Notes: generated by a model not told the origin, from the sequence alone. A DNA stretch of 40,524 nucleotides from Henriciella sp. (GCA_017642885.1 JAEPOM010000024.1:1-40524), one strand, 5' to 3'. Counted from the stretch's first letter, positions 26,953 to 35,780 are shown. Numbers and translations: made by a program.

Positions 26953-27617
26953 CGAGTCCGAGCGATATTCGCGATCTGCTCTTGCGGTTCACGGGCCCCG
27001 ATCTGACGCAGACGCTTGCGCGGATCGAGAGCTCGGTGCAAGGCGTGGCGGCGGAGGATTGCGCAGACTTTCTCGAGGGAGCTGGCGTGGGTCGAGAGGC
27101 GTTGGCCGCGGCCGCTGAAATGAAGCGTCTGGCAGTGCAGATCAATGTGACCATCCATGCGCTCGGCATCCTGCTATGCCTTCCGCACATCCTGGAACAA
27201 GACGAGCGGGTCGAACATGTGCCGCTCGGCGCCGGCAATACGGGGCGCGAGTTCGATCTGGAGACTAACCTGCGGGTCGCCGAGTTCAAATTTATACGAT
27301 GGCGGGGCGGCGCGGAATCGATCCGCCAGAATTCGGTGTTCAAGGATTATCTGTTGCTCGCCGGGCATCCGACGGCGAAGCGAAAATATCTTTATTTGTT
27401 CGGCACTGAGCATGCCCTCAAATTCCTGCGGGGCGGCCGCGCCCTGTCGAGCGTGCTGAGCCGGAATGACAAGCTGCAGAAGATGTTCGCGGATCGCTTT
27501 GGCGGGGCGTTTCGGACGGTTGGGGAATACTATACGGTTCACGCCGACGCGGTGCAGATCGAGGATGTCTCGCCGTGGCTTTTAGAGCTCGCGGAGGATC
27601 TAATTTCAGAGGACTGA
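26949..27617 (+). CDS. Small PD-(D/E)XK nuclease-like partner protein
   Basis: This 222-residue protein has a compact nuclease core: GREFDLETNLRVAEFKF gives D103 and E112-x-K114, the standard D-x(8)-ExK layout. A helical region of about 80 residues comes before and LRGGRALSSVLSRNDKLQKMF follows. No named family is recognised. It starts in a four-base overlap with the 514-residue nuclease-like gene, which strongly suggests a two-protein system. Two different nuclease folds encoded back to back suggest a restriction or defence pair (inference). Confidence 0.7.
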   Translation: MTSPSDIRDLLLRFTGPDLTQTLARIESSVQGVAAEDCADFLEGAGVGREALAAAAEMKRLAVQINVTIHALGILLCLPHILEQDERVEHVPLGAGNTGREFDLETNLRVAEFKFIRWRGGAESIRQNSVFKDYLLLAGHPTAKRKYLYLFGTEHALKFLRGGRALSSVLSRNDKLQKMFADRFGGAFRTVGEYYTVHADAVQIEDVSPWLLELAEDLISED

Positions 27618-27878
27618 GTCGTGGTCCTGGATGTTACGATGCTGACCTGATGTGGTGGAGGCCTCCGCTCCCGGCATCATGATGTGCCATGCAGGTGGGA
27701 CGAACCTGGTGCTCTTCCCAGCAAACCTGACAAGTGCGGACTCTGTGTCAGTGCATGACCCCGACGGGCGACTTCCGAAAGACCAGTCTTCATGGACAAA
27801 GTCCAATGACCCGGTCGCAAGACTTAAGCACCTTCGTCGTGCGCGCCGATCGTGCGGGCAGACCGATTCGAGCGTTGT

Positions 27879-28895
27879 TCAGCGCGTAATATCGACCGCC
27901 ACGGGGAAGTGGTCGCTTGTCCCCGAATTTTCGGGATTGTTCTCATTGAGGCGGAACTTCTTCGGGCGCAGCGTCTGGACGCTTTGGTCGAAATACAGTT
28001 GCTCAAGATCGTTTATAACGAGGCGGTAGGTCCGCATATCGGCGGACCATCCTACAGCCCCAGGCCTTTGAGTGATGATGTCGAGATATGACCACGTGTT
28101 CTCGCGCGAGAACCACTGGCTGCCGTTGCCGACACAGCCATTGTCCAGCTGGTCAGGCAGGGCCCATCCGGCAAACAGCCGCTGTAGGCTCGCCTGCTCA
28201 TCATCGCGGCAGTTAAAGTTGAAATCGCCGGCGATCATCACGGTCTGGTCGGACGGTAAATCCATTGCCAGATCGCGAATGGCTTGTGCAGCGATTTCCC
28301 TGCAGACGGTGGGATTCCGACCGGAGGGGAAGTGAACGCCAAATACTGTCAGCTTATCCCCATTGGGCAATTCGAACCCTACTTGTACAGCATCGCGTGT
28401 TGAACCGACCGATCCGTCATCCTCGTCACAAGCGCGCTCTTCCGTCAGATCGATCACGTGACTTTCCGGCGTCGATCCGGCTGCCAAGGGAAGCTTGGCG
28501 AGGATCGCCACGTCGATGCCTCGAAAGTCCGGTTTCGGCACCGGTCGGTTAGGGTCCGCGTCGAAAAAGACTTTTGTCTGGTAGGCATCAGAGGGCGCCA
28601 GAGCTGCCTTCAGTGCGTCCAGCGAGGCTTCGCTTTCGATCTCGGTCAAGATAAGAATATCGGGTCCTTCGCCGCCCTCGAACCTATTGATGACCCGACC
28701 GATCGCGGCGGCCTTGGCGCTCATGTAGGCCGCGTCATTCAGAGTTTCGCGGTCGTTCGGGTAGCGGGGATCATCCTGATCGTCGAAGAAATTCTCGACA
28801 TTGTAGGTCATGAGAGTGACGCGAAGATCCGATTGAGCCAGTGAGGGGGCTGCGGTTAAAGCTATCAACGGCAGTGCGACGACCAGGGATCGCAT
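27879..28895 (-). CDS. Secreted endonuclease/exonuclease/phosphatase-family protein
   Basis: The 338-residue protein starts with a signal peptide (MRSLVVALPLIALTAAPSLAQ). The mature part has the EEP fold motifs: LMTYNVENFFDD, ILTEIES, GVHFPSG, IAGDFNFNC and the terminal SDHFPVAVDI, including the catalytic Asn, Glu, Asp and His. Such enzymes hydrolyse nucleic acids or phosphodiesters with Mg2+, here in the periplasm or outside the cell. It may scavenge phosphate from extracellular DNA. It lies 55 bases downstream of the next minus-strand gene. It ends 260 bases from the nuclease-like pair; that gap shows nothing identifiable. Confidence 0.85.
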   Translation of the reverse strand: MRSLVVALPLIALTAAPSLAQSDLRVTLMTYNVENFFDDQDDPRYPNDRETLNDAAYMSAKAAAIGRVINRFEGGEGPDILILTEIESEASLDALKAALAPSDAYQTKVFFDADPNRPVPKPDFRGIDVAILAKLPLAAGSTPESHVIDLTEERACDEDDGSVGSTRDAVQVGFELPNGDKLTVFGVHFPSGRNPTVCREIAAQAIRDLAMDLPSDQTVMIAGDFNFNCRDDEQASLQRLFAGWALPDQLDNGCVGNGSQWFSRENTWSYLDIITQRPGAVGWSADMRTYRLVINDLEQLYFDQSVQTLRPKKFRLNENNPENSGTSDHFPVAVDITR

Positions 28896-28950
28896 GAATG
28901 AAACTCCCTATGGGGGCTTTGGGTATGCCGCCAACCGAAGACAAACGTCA

Positions 28951-29598
28951 TCAGTCGGACAGGGATGACGACATTACTACGTACTTCGATTGCTCATCAC
29001 GCTCGACCCGTTCAAAGAGGATGAAGTCTCGAGGATGGCAGCTGAGGACATCGTCCGGAAAATGCCCCCGCTTCGCAGCCTCGGCCTCAGGTTCAGAAAG
29101 ATTGGCACATTTCGGTTCGTCACCGCCGCTGTAGACGATTGCGTAACGCCGCTCACTTGGAAGCCGCGCGATAAACGTGGCGGCAATCTCACCTTGCATG
29201 AAACCGGAGAGCTTTAGCATCAGCGTCTTGGTGTGTTCGAATGCGACGCCGTCTCGGGATTTGTGATTGTGCCATGAACATAGCGGCATCAGGTAGCTGT
29301 CAGAACCAAACTCAACCTGTCCATCTTCGTTGGTGGTCATATGCCCGCCGACGCTGAACTTTGGGTGTGAGTTCCCCGCGGGTGTTTCGTTCGTCACGTA
29401 ACAGTTCGAATTGATGCCGTTTGCAATCAACAGACCTTTCCAGTTCTCACCATTGATCTCCGGATCGTTCGAACTGCCATCGACGTTATAGAGTACGCCG
29501 GAAAAGTTGATCAGCTGCGAGCCAGTTGAGAAAAGCTCAACAGTCCCCCATCGATCTACAAAGTCCGCAAGGCGCTCTCTTTGTGCATTCAAATCCAT
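28951..29598 (-). CDS. Hypothetical protein with possible HNH-like motif
   Basis: This 215-residue protein is of no recognised family. Its centre reads HPKFSVGGHMTTNEDG, then YLMPLCSWHNHKS, which resembles a short HNH/treble-clef region (GGHM followed by LCxxHN) found in some small nuclease-like proteins. The C-terminal half has a FMQGEIAATFIARLPSERR strand-helix segment. No signal peptide is visible. The ATG at 29598 has no strong ribosome-binding site. It precedes the secreted EEP gene by 55 bases and could be co-transcribed with it. Confidence 0.5.
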   Translation of the reverse strand: MDLNAQRERLADFVDRWGTVELFSTGSQLINFSGVLYNVDGSSNDPEINGENWKGLLIANGINSNCYVTNETPAGNSHPKFSVGGHMTTNEDGQVEFGSDSYLMPLCSWHNHKSRDGVAFEHTKTLMLKLSGFMQGEIAATFIARLPSERRYAIVYSGGDEPKCANLSEPEAEAAKRGHFPDDVLSCHPRDFILFERVERDEQSKYVVMSSSLSD

Positions 29599-29864
29599 CG
29601 CTACAGATTAACGTTGGACGTGACTTCACGCAATCTGGGAACTTTTCTCCGAGTTGCTGTTACTCATTTCCGTCGGGTGTTTCGCGACTTGCTATGTTTC
29701 GCGCTTCGGTCCGCGTTCCAACCGGGCTGGTTGAGCCCCCCTGGAATGAGCCGATCCCTATTTGCCAACGGCCCCGATCTGTGCTCCCGGTTTCATCATC
29801 AAAAGTCCGCGCTCCAAGTGGAGTTGCAACTACGACTCTTGCTTAGATCGACCCGGCTCATCGC

Positions 29865-30223
29865 TCATAGAAAGCTCATCTGACCGCCTCTGGCACTCTC
29901 CGAGCTTTCGCTCAACGACGACAGTGTCACACCGAGTAAGCGAATGCCTTTCTGCCCAGGGAACAGCTCGGTGAGCATCGTTCCCGCGAGTTCACCGATT
30001 TCGCGTTCGCTTCGCATGACGTGTCCGACCGTTCGACTGCGGGTGATCTGCTGGAAGTCTGCATATTTCACCTTCAGCGTGACAATGCGTCCGCTGATCT
30101 GCTTATTTGAGGCGTGGCGCCAGACTATCTCAGCAAGCGGTCACAGCTCTGCCTTTGCCGCTTCAAGATCGAAGATGTCGGCGCCAAGCGCTGACGCACT
30201 GTCTGCACTCGGGCCTTCACCGC
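29865..30223 (-). pseudogene. dinB: dinB (DNA polymerase IV) C-terminal remnant
   Basis: Minus-strand reading gives GADIFDLEAAKAEL, then a TGA (30141-30143), then in the same frame PLAEIVWRHASNKQISGRIVTL, KVKYADFQQITRSRT and a tail ending RGGQMSFL. This is the little-finger domain and C-terminus of translesion polymerase DinB. The first 200 or more residues (palm and fingers) are missing and a nonsense codon interrupts what remains. The fragment starts at the stop codon of the oxygenase-methyltransferase gene. It marks a site where an insertion or deletion replaced most of a core gene. Confidence 0.8.
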
Positions 30224-32560
30224 TTACAGTCGCGCTCGGCGGTATTCGTTGACATCCGTGATCTGTAGTTTACTGGCAAGGGCTCTTAGTAGTGGGAAAG
30301 CCTCATTAATTCCTTGTGCTTCCCGGATCATCGATCGGGCATCGTCGACACGGCCAAGTGTCGCGAAGCAGCTAGCGAGATTGCAAAGTGTGCGCACATC
30401 TACGCCATCGAGTTTCAAGGACTTTTTGTAGTAGTGGATCGCGCGTTCGTGCTCTCCCATAGAGTGAAACACGGTGCCGATTTCAAAGCACAGATCAGGA
30501 TAGTCCTCCTTGCAGAATGCGTCCTGCCAAACGGATTCCAGTTGCTCGCGGAATGTGGATCGCCGTTCCTGAGGCAGACGTTCAGCGGCATAACGCCTCA
30601 AGCCTGAATACAATTGACGAAAGGCAGCCGGGTCGCAGTGAGACATCTGCAGCGCATATGGCAATAGTCCGCCCGCGTCTTCGCGCGCTTCAAGCGTTTG
30701 CACAAGCCTGTCGATTTCTACGAAGCTGAGGTCCCGGAGGTCAGAGACGATGGCGCAACAGATCTCTTCTATGGCGTCGTCATTCCCGCCGCGCCCAGCG
30801 ACGACCAAGGACAAGGGGTCGTTTGAAAAGAGCGTGGCGGTGCGACAGCCGAAGTGTTCTAGCATAGCGACCATACCCGGCAGAAACACCGGAGCTGACA
30901 CCGTTTGATGGTCCTCGATCGACACCTTGCCCGAGGCGCGAAACGCATCTGCTTCCAGGAACTTGTCCGCAATGAGCCAGTAGCTCGCGCCAGAAGAAGC
31001 CGCAAACATTGACTGCAGCACCTCGAACGACACGGGCGACATTGGAAGCTTCGAGAGGCCTCGCTCGTTTGAGACCTGATTTAGGATCTCGACCAACTGA
31101 TCCGACACATCAGATGCTTGAGCATCTCTGAATGCATAGCGCCACGGTGTCTCGTTGAGGCGCCCCAGGTCAATATGCCCGAGCTTCAGGCGCGGACCCG
31201 AATTCTCGAAGATGTCGAATGGAAGAGAGTCGAAAAAGTAATTGGCAATATAGACGGTGAGGCGGCCCTCGGTCCTGGACGAAATGGACGCTCGAACATG
31301 CTCGTGCGTGATATCGCCTGCGATGCAGGCAATGTTCCTGATACTTATTGATGAGTCTGTGCAGAGGCTTTTCGAAATTCTTTCTAGCGCGCGTTCGGAG
31401 CAATCATGGGCGATGTATCGGACCGGCGCCGTGAGAGACGCTTGGCTCAATGCCAACAGCAGTTTTTTGGTGAACTTTCCGGACCCGACTCCGAGCTCAA
31501 CGACCGAGATCTCTTCGCCGGGGTGCAGTTCGGAGATTTGCGCGATGGCATTTGCATAAGAACCCGCTACCGAGCGGGAGCACGTGACCCTGTGGGGGAC
31601 ACCTTTCCCATTCCAGAGGCTGCCGGGATTGTCCTTGTAAATGTCGAGTGCTTCGCGCCAAAGCGGCGCTTTCCCGATTGGACAGGGTCGCTCGAGTGTG
31701 CTTGCCGACGTGTCCATCTCTTCGAGAATGATTGTGCCATCAATTGCCTTGTCGGGCGGTTTGTTGCCAGCGGCAGTAGTCGCGCTCGCCCAAACCTTGG
31801 TCGGTCCCTCTTCGCGAATGGCAAAGACATGACCGATCAGCCAGCGATAGGCCTCGCCCTCATGCTCCGGCTTTGCCAGCAGAGGCGTCGTCTGGTGCCA
31901 AAACGGCTGTCGAAATACGGAAATTCCGCCACTTCTGGAAATGTCCCATGATTGGGAGAAGTCGCCATCTTTCTCATGAAGGAAATATTGTGCCTCCACG
32001 GCGGGGCTCGACAGCATGAACTGGATGTCAACGTAGCCATCACGTGCCCACTCGTATTCCGGATGATGGTCATTGTGTGGGCCGACATAGTCTCCAGCCT
32101 TGTACCGGATGATTTGCGTCCCATGACCTCCGGACAACTTCAATCCCGTTGCCGCTTCTGCAAACGCCGTGAAACCGCTGCTCGCAAGCATCTTGAAGAG
32201 ACCAAGTGCTTCCACAACCCGCATGGCGTCAGCGTCGCGTCCGTCCAGAATGACCGAATCCACGCGCATCGACTTCCCGAAGCTCTCGGAAAAATTCCGT
32301 TGCATGGATGAAATCCAGCCCGGATCGACCCCGGCGTGGATGGGCTTCAGCCTTGGCTTCAGGTGCGATTCGAGGGCTTGCAGGCACTCTTCGCACGCGC
32401 GCGCCGGAATGATATCTGGCTCGATGAAAAAGAAACTGCCAAACGGGTTGATCGGTGCGCGTTTTTCCCGGCTTCGCTCACCGACAGCGCGGATCTGGTC
32501 TGCCGAACACCATTCATGGAAGTCGGTGGGGAAGACCGGTGCGATCCGGTCCTCAGTCAT
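30224..32560 (-). CDS. 2-oxoglutarate/Fe(II) oxygenase - methyltransferase - TPR fusion
   Basis: The 778-residue protein has three domains. Residues about 100-250 form a prolyl-hydroxylase-type dioxygenase: IIRYKAGDYVGPHNDHH (H162, D164 metal ligands), QPFWHQTTPL (H222) and YRWLIG (R239, 2-oxoglutarate). Residues about 345-560 are a SAM methyltransferase: VVELGVGSGKF (354-362), then IANYFFDSLPFDIF, which recalls the MidA/NDUFAF7 group that methylates arginine. The last 100 residues have TPR-like helices (EIGTVFHSMGEHERAIHYYKKSL). It would hydroxylate and methylate a substrate, with TPRs for docking. Its ATG lies inside the last codons of the repeat-cupin gene (eight-base overlap), which makes that protein the obvious partner. 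No similar fusion is known to me. Confidence 0.75.
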   Translation of the reverse strand: MTEDRIAPVFPTDFHEWCSADQIRAVGERSREKRAPINPFGSFFFIEPDIIPARACEECLQALESHLKPRLKPIHAGVDPGWISSMQRNFSESFGKSMRVDSVILDGRDADAMRVVEALGLFKMLASSGFTAFAEAATGLKLSGGHGTQIIRYKAGDYVGPHNDHHPEYEWARDGYVDIQFMLSSPAVEAQYFLHEKDGDFSQSWDISRSGGISVFRQPFWHQTTPLLAKPEHEGEAYRWLIGHVFAIREEGPTKVWASATTAAGNKPPDKAIDGTIILEEMDTSASTLERPCPIGKAPLWREALDIYKDNPGSLWNGKGVPHRVTCSRSVAGSYANAIAQISELHPGEEISVVELGVGSGKFTKKLLLALSQASLTAPVRYIAHDCSERALERISKSLCTDSSISIRNIACIAGDITHEHVRASISSRTEGRLTVYIANYFFDSLPFDIFENSGPRLKLGHIDLGRLNETPWRYAFRDAQASDVSDQLVEILNQVSNERGLSKLPMSPVSFEVLQSMFAASSGASYWLIADKFLEADAFRASGKVSIEDHQTVSAPVFLPGMVAMLEHFGCRTATLFSNDPLSLVVAGRGGNDDAIEEICCAIVSDLRDLSFVEIDRLVQTLEAREDAGGLLPYALQMSHCDPAAFRQLYSGLRRYAAERLPQERRSTFREQLESVWQDAFCKEDYPDLCFEIGTVFHSMGEHERAIHYYKKSLKLDGVDVRTLCNLASCFATLGRVDDARSMIREAQGINEAFPLLRALASKLQITDVNEYRRARL

Positions 32561-33416
32561 GAGTTCTTATTTTCACAGTGTCCGGATTGACAGATTTCAC
32601 CGCGATGCTGTCGCCCTGGATACTTTTGACGGCGATTTCCTGGTTCTCCACAGATTTGATCGCCACGGAGTCTCCCTTTGCGACAGACTTGATGGCCACA
32701 TCGACGTCTCCTACCGACTTGATGGCAACCCGATCACGGTCGACCGGCCGGACCGTCAGGCCCTCTTCAACAGACTTGATTGCCAATCCGCCTTCTGAGA
32801 TCGCTTTCAACGCAAATTCTGAGTCGCCGACGGACTTTACAGCGATACCTGCATCGGTGATCGACTTGACTGCAATCTCGCCGCTGACAGACTTGATAGC
32901 AACATATTGCTCCGGCCCGACGTCCTTGACTGCAATCTCTTCGAAGCTCTCGCCGTTGTCGTCGATGGACATGATGTTTTCAGCCGAATGCTTGATGTTC
33001 GTGTTGCCGCCATCAACCACCGTGCCATCCGTCTTGTAATAGTAGAAACGGCCGTCCTCCATGATGTAGACGGGCGTTGCCGAGAAGAGCTTGTATTGAA
33101 TGGAATCTTCTTCTGCAAAGTAGCCCGCGTGGCGCTGACCTGCAGGGATGATATCAAACGTTCCGGGCTCAATGATCCGATCCCGGTTGTCGTCCCTGAT
33201 CCTGCCGCTGAGGAGAAAAAGTGTCTGCACTGTCGGATGGTAGTGGACCGGGAACGTCGCGCCCTTGTCAATTCGCGCTAGCTCGATCGTGGTCCCCATT
33301 ACCGGGTCGCAGTAGAGGACTTTGTTGTAGACCCCTTTCCACGGCATCGGCTTCCAAGGGTGATCGTTGTGCTGGCCGACCTGCGCGAAATATCGCACTA
33401 TATCAATTGGATGCAT
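32553..33416 (-). CDS. Cupin protein with about twelve C-terminal A-[IV]-K-S-[VI] repeats
   Basis: The ATG at 33416 is preferred over 33446 because GGGAGG lies eight bases before it; 287 residues. Residues about 30-120 form a cupin: FPVHYHPTVQTLFLLSG (metal His pair), IIEPGTFDIIPAGQRHAGY (third His). Residues about 161-287 are about twelve repeats of nine to eleven residues with consensus [IVL]-A-[IV]-K-S-[VI] then a short polar turn with Gly, Asp or Glu. Such a strand-turn pattern could build a beta-solenoid, or present a repeated Lys-Ser site for modification. The gene leads a coupled pair with the oxygenase-methyltransferase. I do not recognise this architecture. Related free-standing cupins (ChrR-like) bind metal. 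Confidence 0.7.
   Translation of the reverse strand: MHPIDIVRYFAQVGQHNDHPWKPMPWKGVYNKVLYCDPVMGTTIELARIDKGATFPVHYHPTVQTLFLLSGRIRDDNRDRIIEPGTFDIIPAGQRHAGYFAEEDSIQYKLFSATPVYIMEDGRFYYYKTDGTVVDGGNTNIKHSAENIMSIDDNGESFEEIAVKDVGPEQYVAIKSVSGEIAVKSITDAGIAVKSVGDSEFALKAISEGGLAIKSVEEGLTVRPVDRDRVAIKSVGDVDVAIKSVAKGDSVAIKSVENQEIAVKSIQGDSIAVKSVNPDTVKIRTHD
32556..32936 (-). repeat. Coding repeats encoding the A-[IV]-K-S-[VI] motif
   Basis: About twelve 27-33 base units, most exactly 30 bases, each encoding [IVL]-A-[IV]-K-S-[VI]-x(3-5). One unit varies strongly (LTVRPV) and two moderately (IAVKDV, FALKAI). The DNA copies differ at many third positions while the protein motif holds, so the motif has been kept by selection and is not a recent tandem duplication. 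Confidence 0.85.
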
Positions 33417-34019
33417 CGAACCGTCCTCCCAACTTTTACATATCAATAGATTGCTGAATAATTAATGATACCTTATGTTTGGTCAGAAATCCATCCTTTC
33501 AGAACACTTGGTACTGTCTCGCTGCACCTACATGAATACTGTTATGGGGACGCGGCTTAGTGCGATTGCAACTGCTCACGAGTATACCGCCTGAAGGAGG
33601 TTATCGCCGCGTTGGCAGCAGTAACGCTCGGTCGTTGTTGTTCCGACGGTGGTGATTGGCTGCTGGTCAGGGTGATGATGATAATTCTCAGTTATCGTAA
33701 CCTTGAAAACCGGGCGGCTGGCGAAAGCTCACGGCCGCAGTAATCCATTGACTTGGCCGACGTTGAGACAGAACGTGATTAGTTGAGGCGATGTGGCCGG
33801 CAGCTAGCCTTGTTCTTCGTTTCGGTCACAGAAACGTGAATGCCGGAAAGCCGAGTTAAAACAATGGTTTAAGTTTTGACGGTATTTTTGACGGTACACG
33901 AGTCAAACTGGGCGAAAAACACACATAAAATCAGTCAGTTGTGCATGCAGGATATGATGGAGTGGGAATGATCCCAAATCGCCAATTGGCTGGGCGCCTT
34001 CCTCGGACGGCAATTCGGG
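33417..34019. other. Non-coding junction between accessory region and TRAP operon
   Basis: About 600 bases with no credible gene. It contains the promoter side of the repeat-cupin gene (AT-rich at 33430-33480) and, at 33874-33896, a short tandem repeat listed separately. Base composition is lower in GC than the TRAP operon to the right. The accessory region probably ends here. Confidence 0.5.
33874..33896. repeat. Tandem TTTTGACGGTA repeat
   Basis: TTTTGACGGTA occurs at 33874-33884 and again at 33886-33896, a 12-base tandem period. It sits in the spacer where composition shifts from accessory to core-like DNA. It could be part of an attachment or integrase arm site, but no integrase gene is near, so this is only suggestive. 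Confidence 0.35.
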
Positions 34020-35345
34020 TCATGCGGCCAGCGCCGTATCGATCGCCCGGCCGAGCTTGCCGACCAGTTCACCGATCTGGTCTTCGGTGATGATGAAGGG
34101 CGGTGCCAGCAGAACGTGGTCGCCGCGGCGCCCGTCCACCGTGCCACCGGCCGGGTAGCAGATCAGGCCTTCCGCCATCGCCGCCGCTTTGATCTTTGCG
34201 TGCAGCTTGCGCGCGGGATCAAAGCTTGTCTTCGTCGCCCGGTCCTCGACCAGTTCGATGCCCCGGAACAGGCCCCGGCCGCGAATGTCGCCGACATGCG
34301 GATGCTGGCCGAAGGCCGCATTCAAGGCCGCTTCCAGTGCTTCGCCTCGCGCGCGGACCCGGTGCAGCAGGTCGCGGTCCAGAATGGCATCGAGCACCGC
34401 CTTGCCGGCGGCTGCGGCCAGCGGATGGCCGTGATAGGTGTGCCCGTGCTGGAAGCTGCCCGAGCCGCTCGCGATCGCCCCGTAGATTTCGTCCGAACAC
34501 AGCATCGCGCCAATCGGCGCATAGCCGGCGCCGAGCCCCTTGGCGAAGGTCACGATGTCGGGCGCGATCCCGTCCTGCTCGCAGGCGAACAAGGTGCCGG
34601 TCCGGCCCATGCCGCACATCACCTCGTCGAGGATCAGCAGTACGCCGTGACGGTCGCAGATTTCGCGAATGCGCCGGAAATAGCCGTCAACGGCCGGCAC
34701 CGCGCCTGCCGTCGCGCCGACGACCGGCTCGGCGATGAACGCCATGACGGTCTCTGCTCCGAGCCGTTCGATCTCCGTTTCCAGTTCGTTGGCGACGCGC
34801 TGGCCATAATCGAAGGCGCTCTCGCCCTCTTCACGGAAGTGATACTCAAAGCACGGCGCGACATGATGGGTCTCGACCAGAAGCGGCTGGTACTTCTCGC
34901 GCCGCCAGGCATTGCCGCCGGCGGCCAGCGCGCCGAGCGTGTTGCCGTGATAGCTCTGTCGCCGGGCGATCAGATGGCGCCGCTCGGGCTGGCCGATCTC
35001 CAGATAGTATTGGCGCGCCAGCTTGATCGCCGCTTCGACCGCTTCCGATCCGCCGGATAGAAGATAGACCTTGCCGATTCCCTCCGGCGCGTTCGCCACC
35101 AGGCGGTCCGCCAGCTCTTCGGCGGCCTTCGATGTGAAAAAGCCGGTGTGCGCGAAAGCGATCCGGTCCAGCTGGTCGTGAATTGCCGCCCGCACGTCGG
35201 GATCGGAGTGGCCCAGACAGGAGACCGCCGCGCCGCCCGATCCGTCCAGATAGCGCCGGCCGGCCTCATCGACGATGTAGCACCCCTCACCGCGTACGGC
35301 GGCGGGCAGGGCGGCGGCCCCCCGCCCGAAGATCCGGCTCGTCAT
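34020..35345 (-). CDS. Class III aminotransferase of the TRAP operon
   Basis: This 441-residue PLP enzyme has the class III pattern: YLDGSGGAAVSCLGH, SGGSEAVEAAIKLAR, SYHGNTLGALA, LDEVMCGMGR (PLP Asp) and FAKGLGAGYAPIGA (Schiff-base Lys). It is annotated generally as an aspartate-aminotransferase-family protein; the amino donor and acceptor are not evident. It follows the universal stress gene by three bases and so shares the operon with the TAXI-TRAP transporter. The likely job is the first breakdown step of the amino compound or keto acid the transporter imports (inference). Confidence 0.88.
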   Translation of the reverse strand: MTSRIFGRGAAALPAAVRGEGCYIVDEAGRRYLDGSGGAAVSCLGHSDPDVRAAIHDQLDRIAFAHTGFFTSKAAEELADRLVANAPEGIGKVYLLSGGSEAVEAAIKLARQYYLEIGQPERRHLIARRQSYHGNTLGALAAGGNAWRREKYQPLLVETHHVAPCFEYHFREEGESAFDYGQRVANELETEIERLGAETVMAFIAEPVVGATAGAVPAVDGYFRRIREICDRHGVLLILDEVMCGMGRTGTLFACEQDGIAPDIVTFAKGLGAGYAPIGAMLCSDEIYGAIASGSGSFQHGHTYHGHPLAAAAGKAVLDAILDRDLLHRVRARGEALEAALNAAFGQHPHVGDIRGRGLFRGIELVEDRATKTSFDPARKLHAKIKAAAMAEGLICYPAGGTVDGRRGDHVLLAPPFIITEDQIGELVGKLGRAIDTALAA

Positions 35346-35348
35346 CGG

Positions 35349-35780
35349 TCACTCTCCGCGAACCACGAACACGGACTGCTTTGCGTGGCGGACGACACGC
35401 GCCGAATTCGGCCCGAGCAGATAATCGCTCAGCTCCGGCGTATGCGAGGCCATGACGATGGCATCGACGCCCAGCTTGTTCGCCGCCGTGATGATCTGGT
35501 CGTAGACCCTGCCGTGCATGACGTGCGGGTGCACTTCGATATCGTCGGGCACGTTGACGCGCACCCATTCGGTGAGCTTCTCGCCGACCTCACGCAGCGC
35601 CTTGTCCTCGAAATCCTTGTCGAAATAGCCGCTGACCACCGACATGCCGAAGTCCGGCATGACGGTGACCACGTGCAATACCGGGTTTTCCGGCTTGCTG
35701 AGCCGCAGCGCCGCGGGCAGCGCCTTCTTCCAGGAGGCGTCGGCGGACAGGTCGATGGGCAGCAATACGGTCTTGAACAT
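35349..35780 (-). CDS. Universal stress protein (UspA family)
   Basis: This 143-residue single-domain protein starts MFKTVLLPIDLSADASWKKAL and ends with LGPNSARVVRHAKQSVFVV, the ATP-binding Usp pattern. VDAIVMASHTPELSDYLLG holds the preceding loop. Usp proteins are often encoded with TRAP transporters (as TeaD is with TeaABC) and can regulate uptake by binding ATP. It lies 20 bases after the permease gene and three before the aminotransferase. Confidence 0.92.
   Translation of the reverse strand: MFKTVLLPIDLSADASWKKALPAALRLSKPENPVLHVVTVMPDFGMSVVSGYFDKDFEDKALREVGEKLTEWVRVNVPDDIEVHPHVMHGRVYDQIITAANKLGVDAIVMASHTPELSDYLLGPNSARVVRHAKQSVFVVRGE

Noticed and set aside
27618-27878. Possible insertion-sequence end in the spacer after the 222-residue nuclease gene
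   Set aside because: No terminal inverted repeat or transposase could be identified, so nothing is called.
32556-32936. CRISPR-like array from regularly spaced repeats
   Set aside because: Units are 27-33 bases with no spacers, vary at third codon positions and encode a steady protein motif in one frame; these are coding repeats.
34116-35060. A 314-codon plus-strand open frame opposite the aminotransferase
   Set aside because: Antisense to a clear class III aminotransferase, with no ribosome-binding site or recognisable fold.
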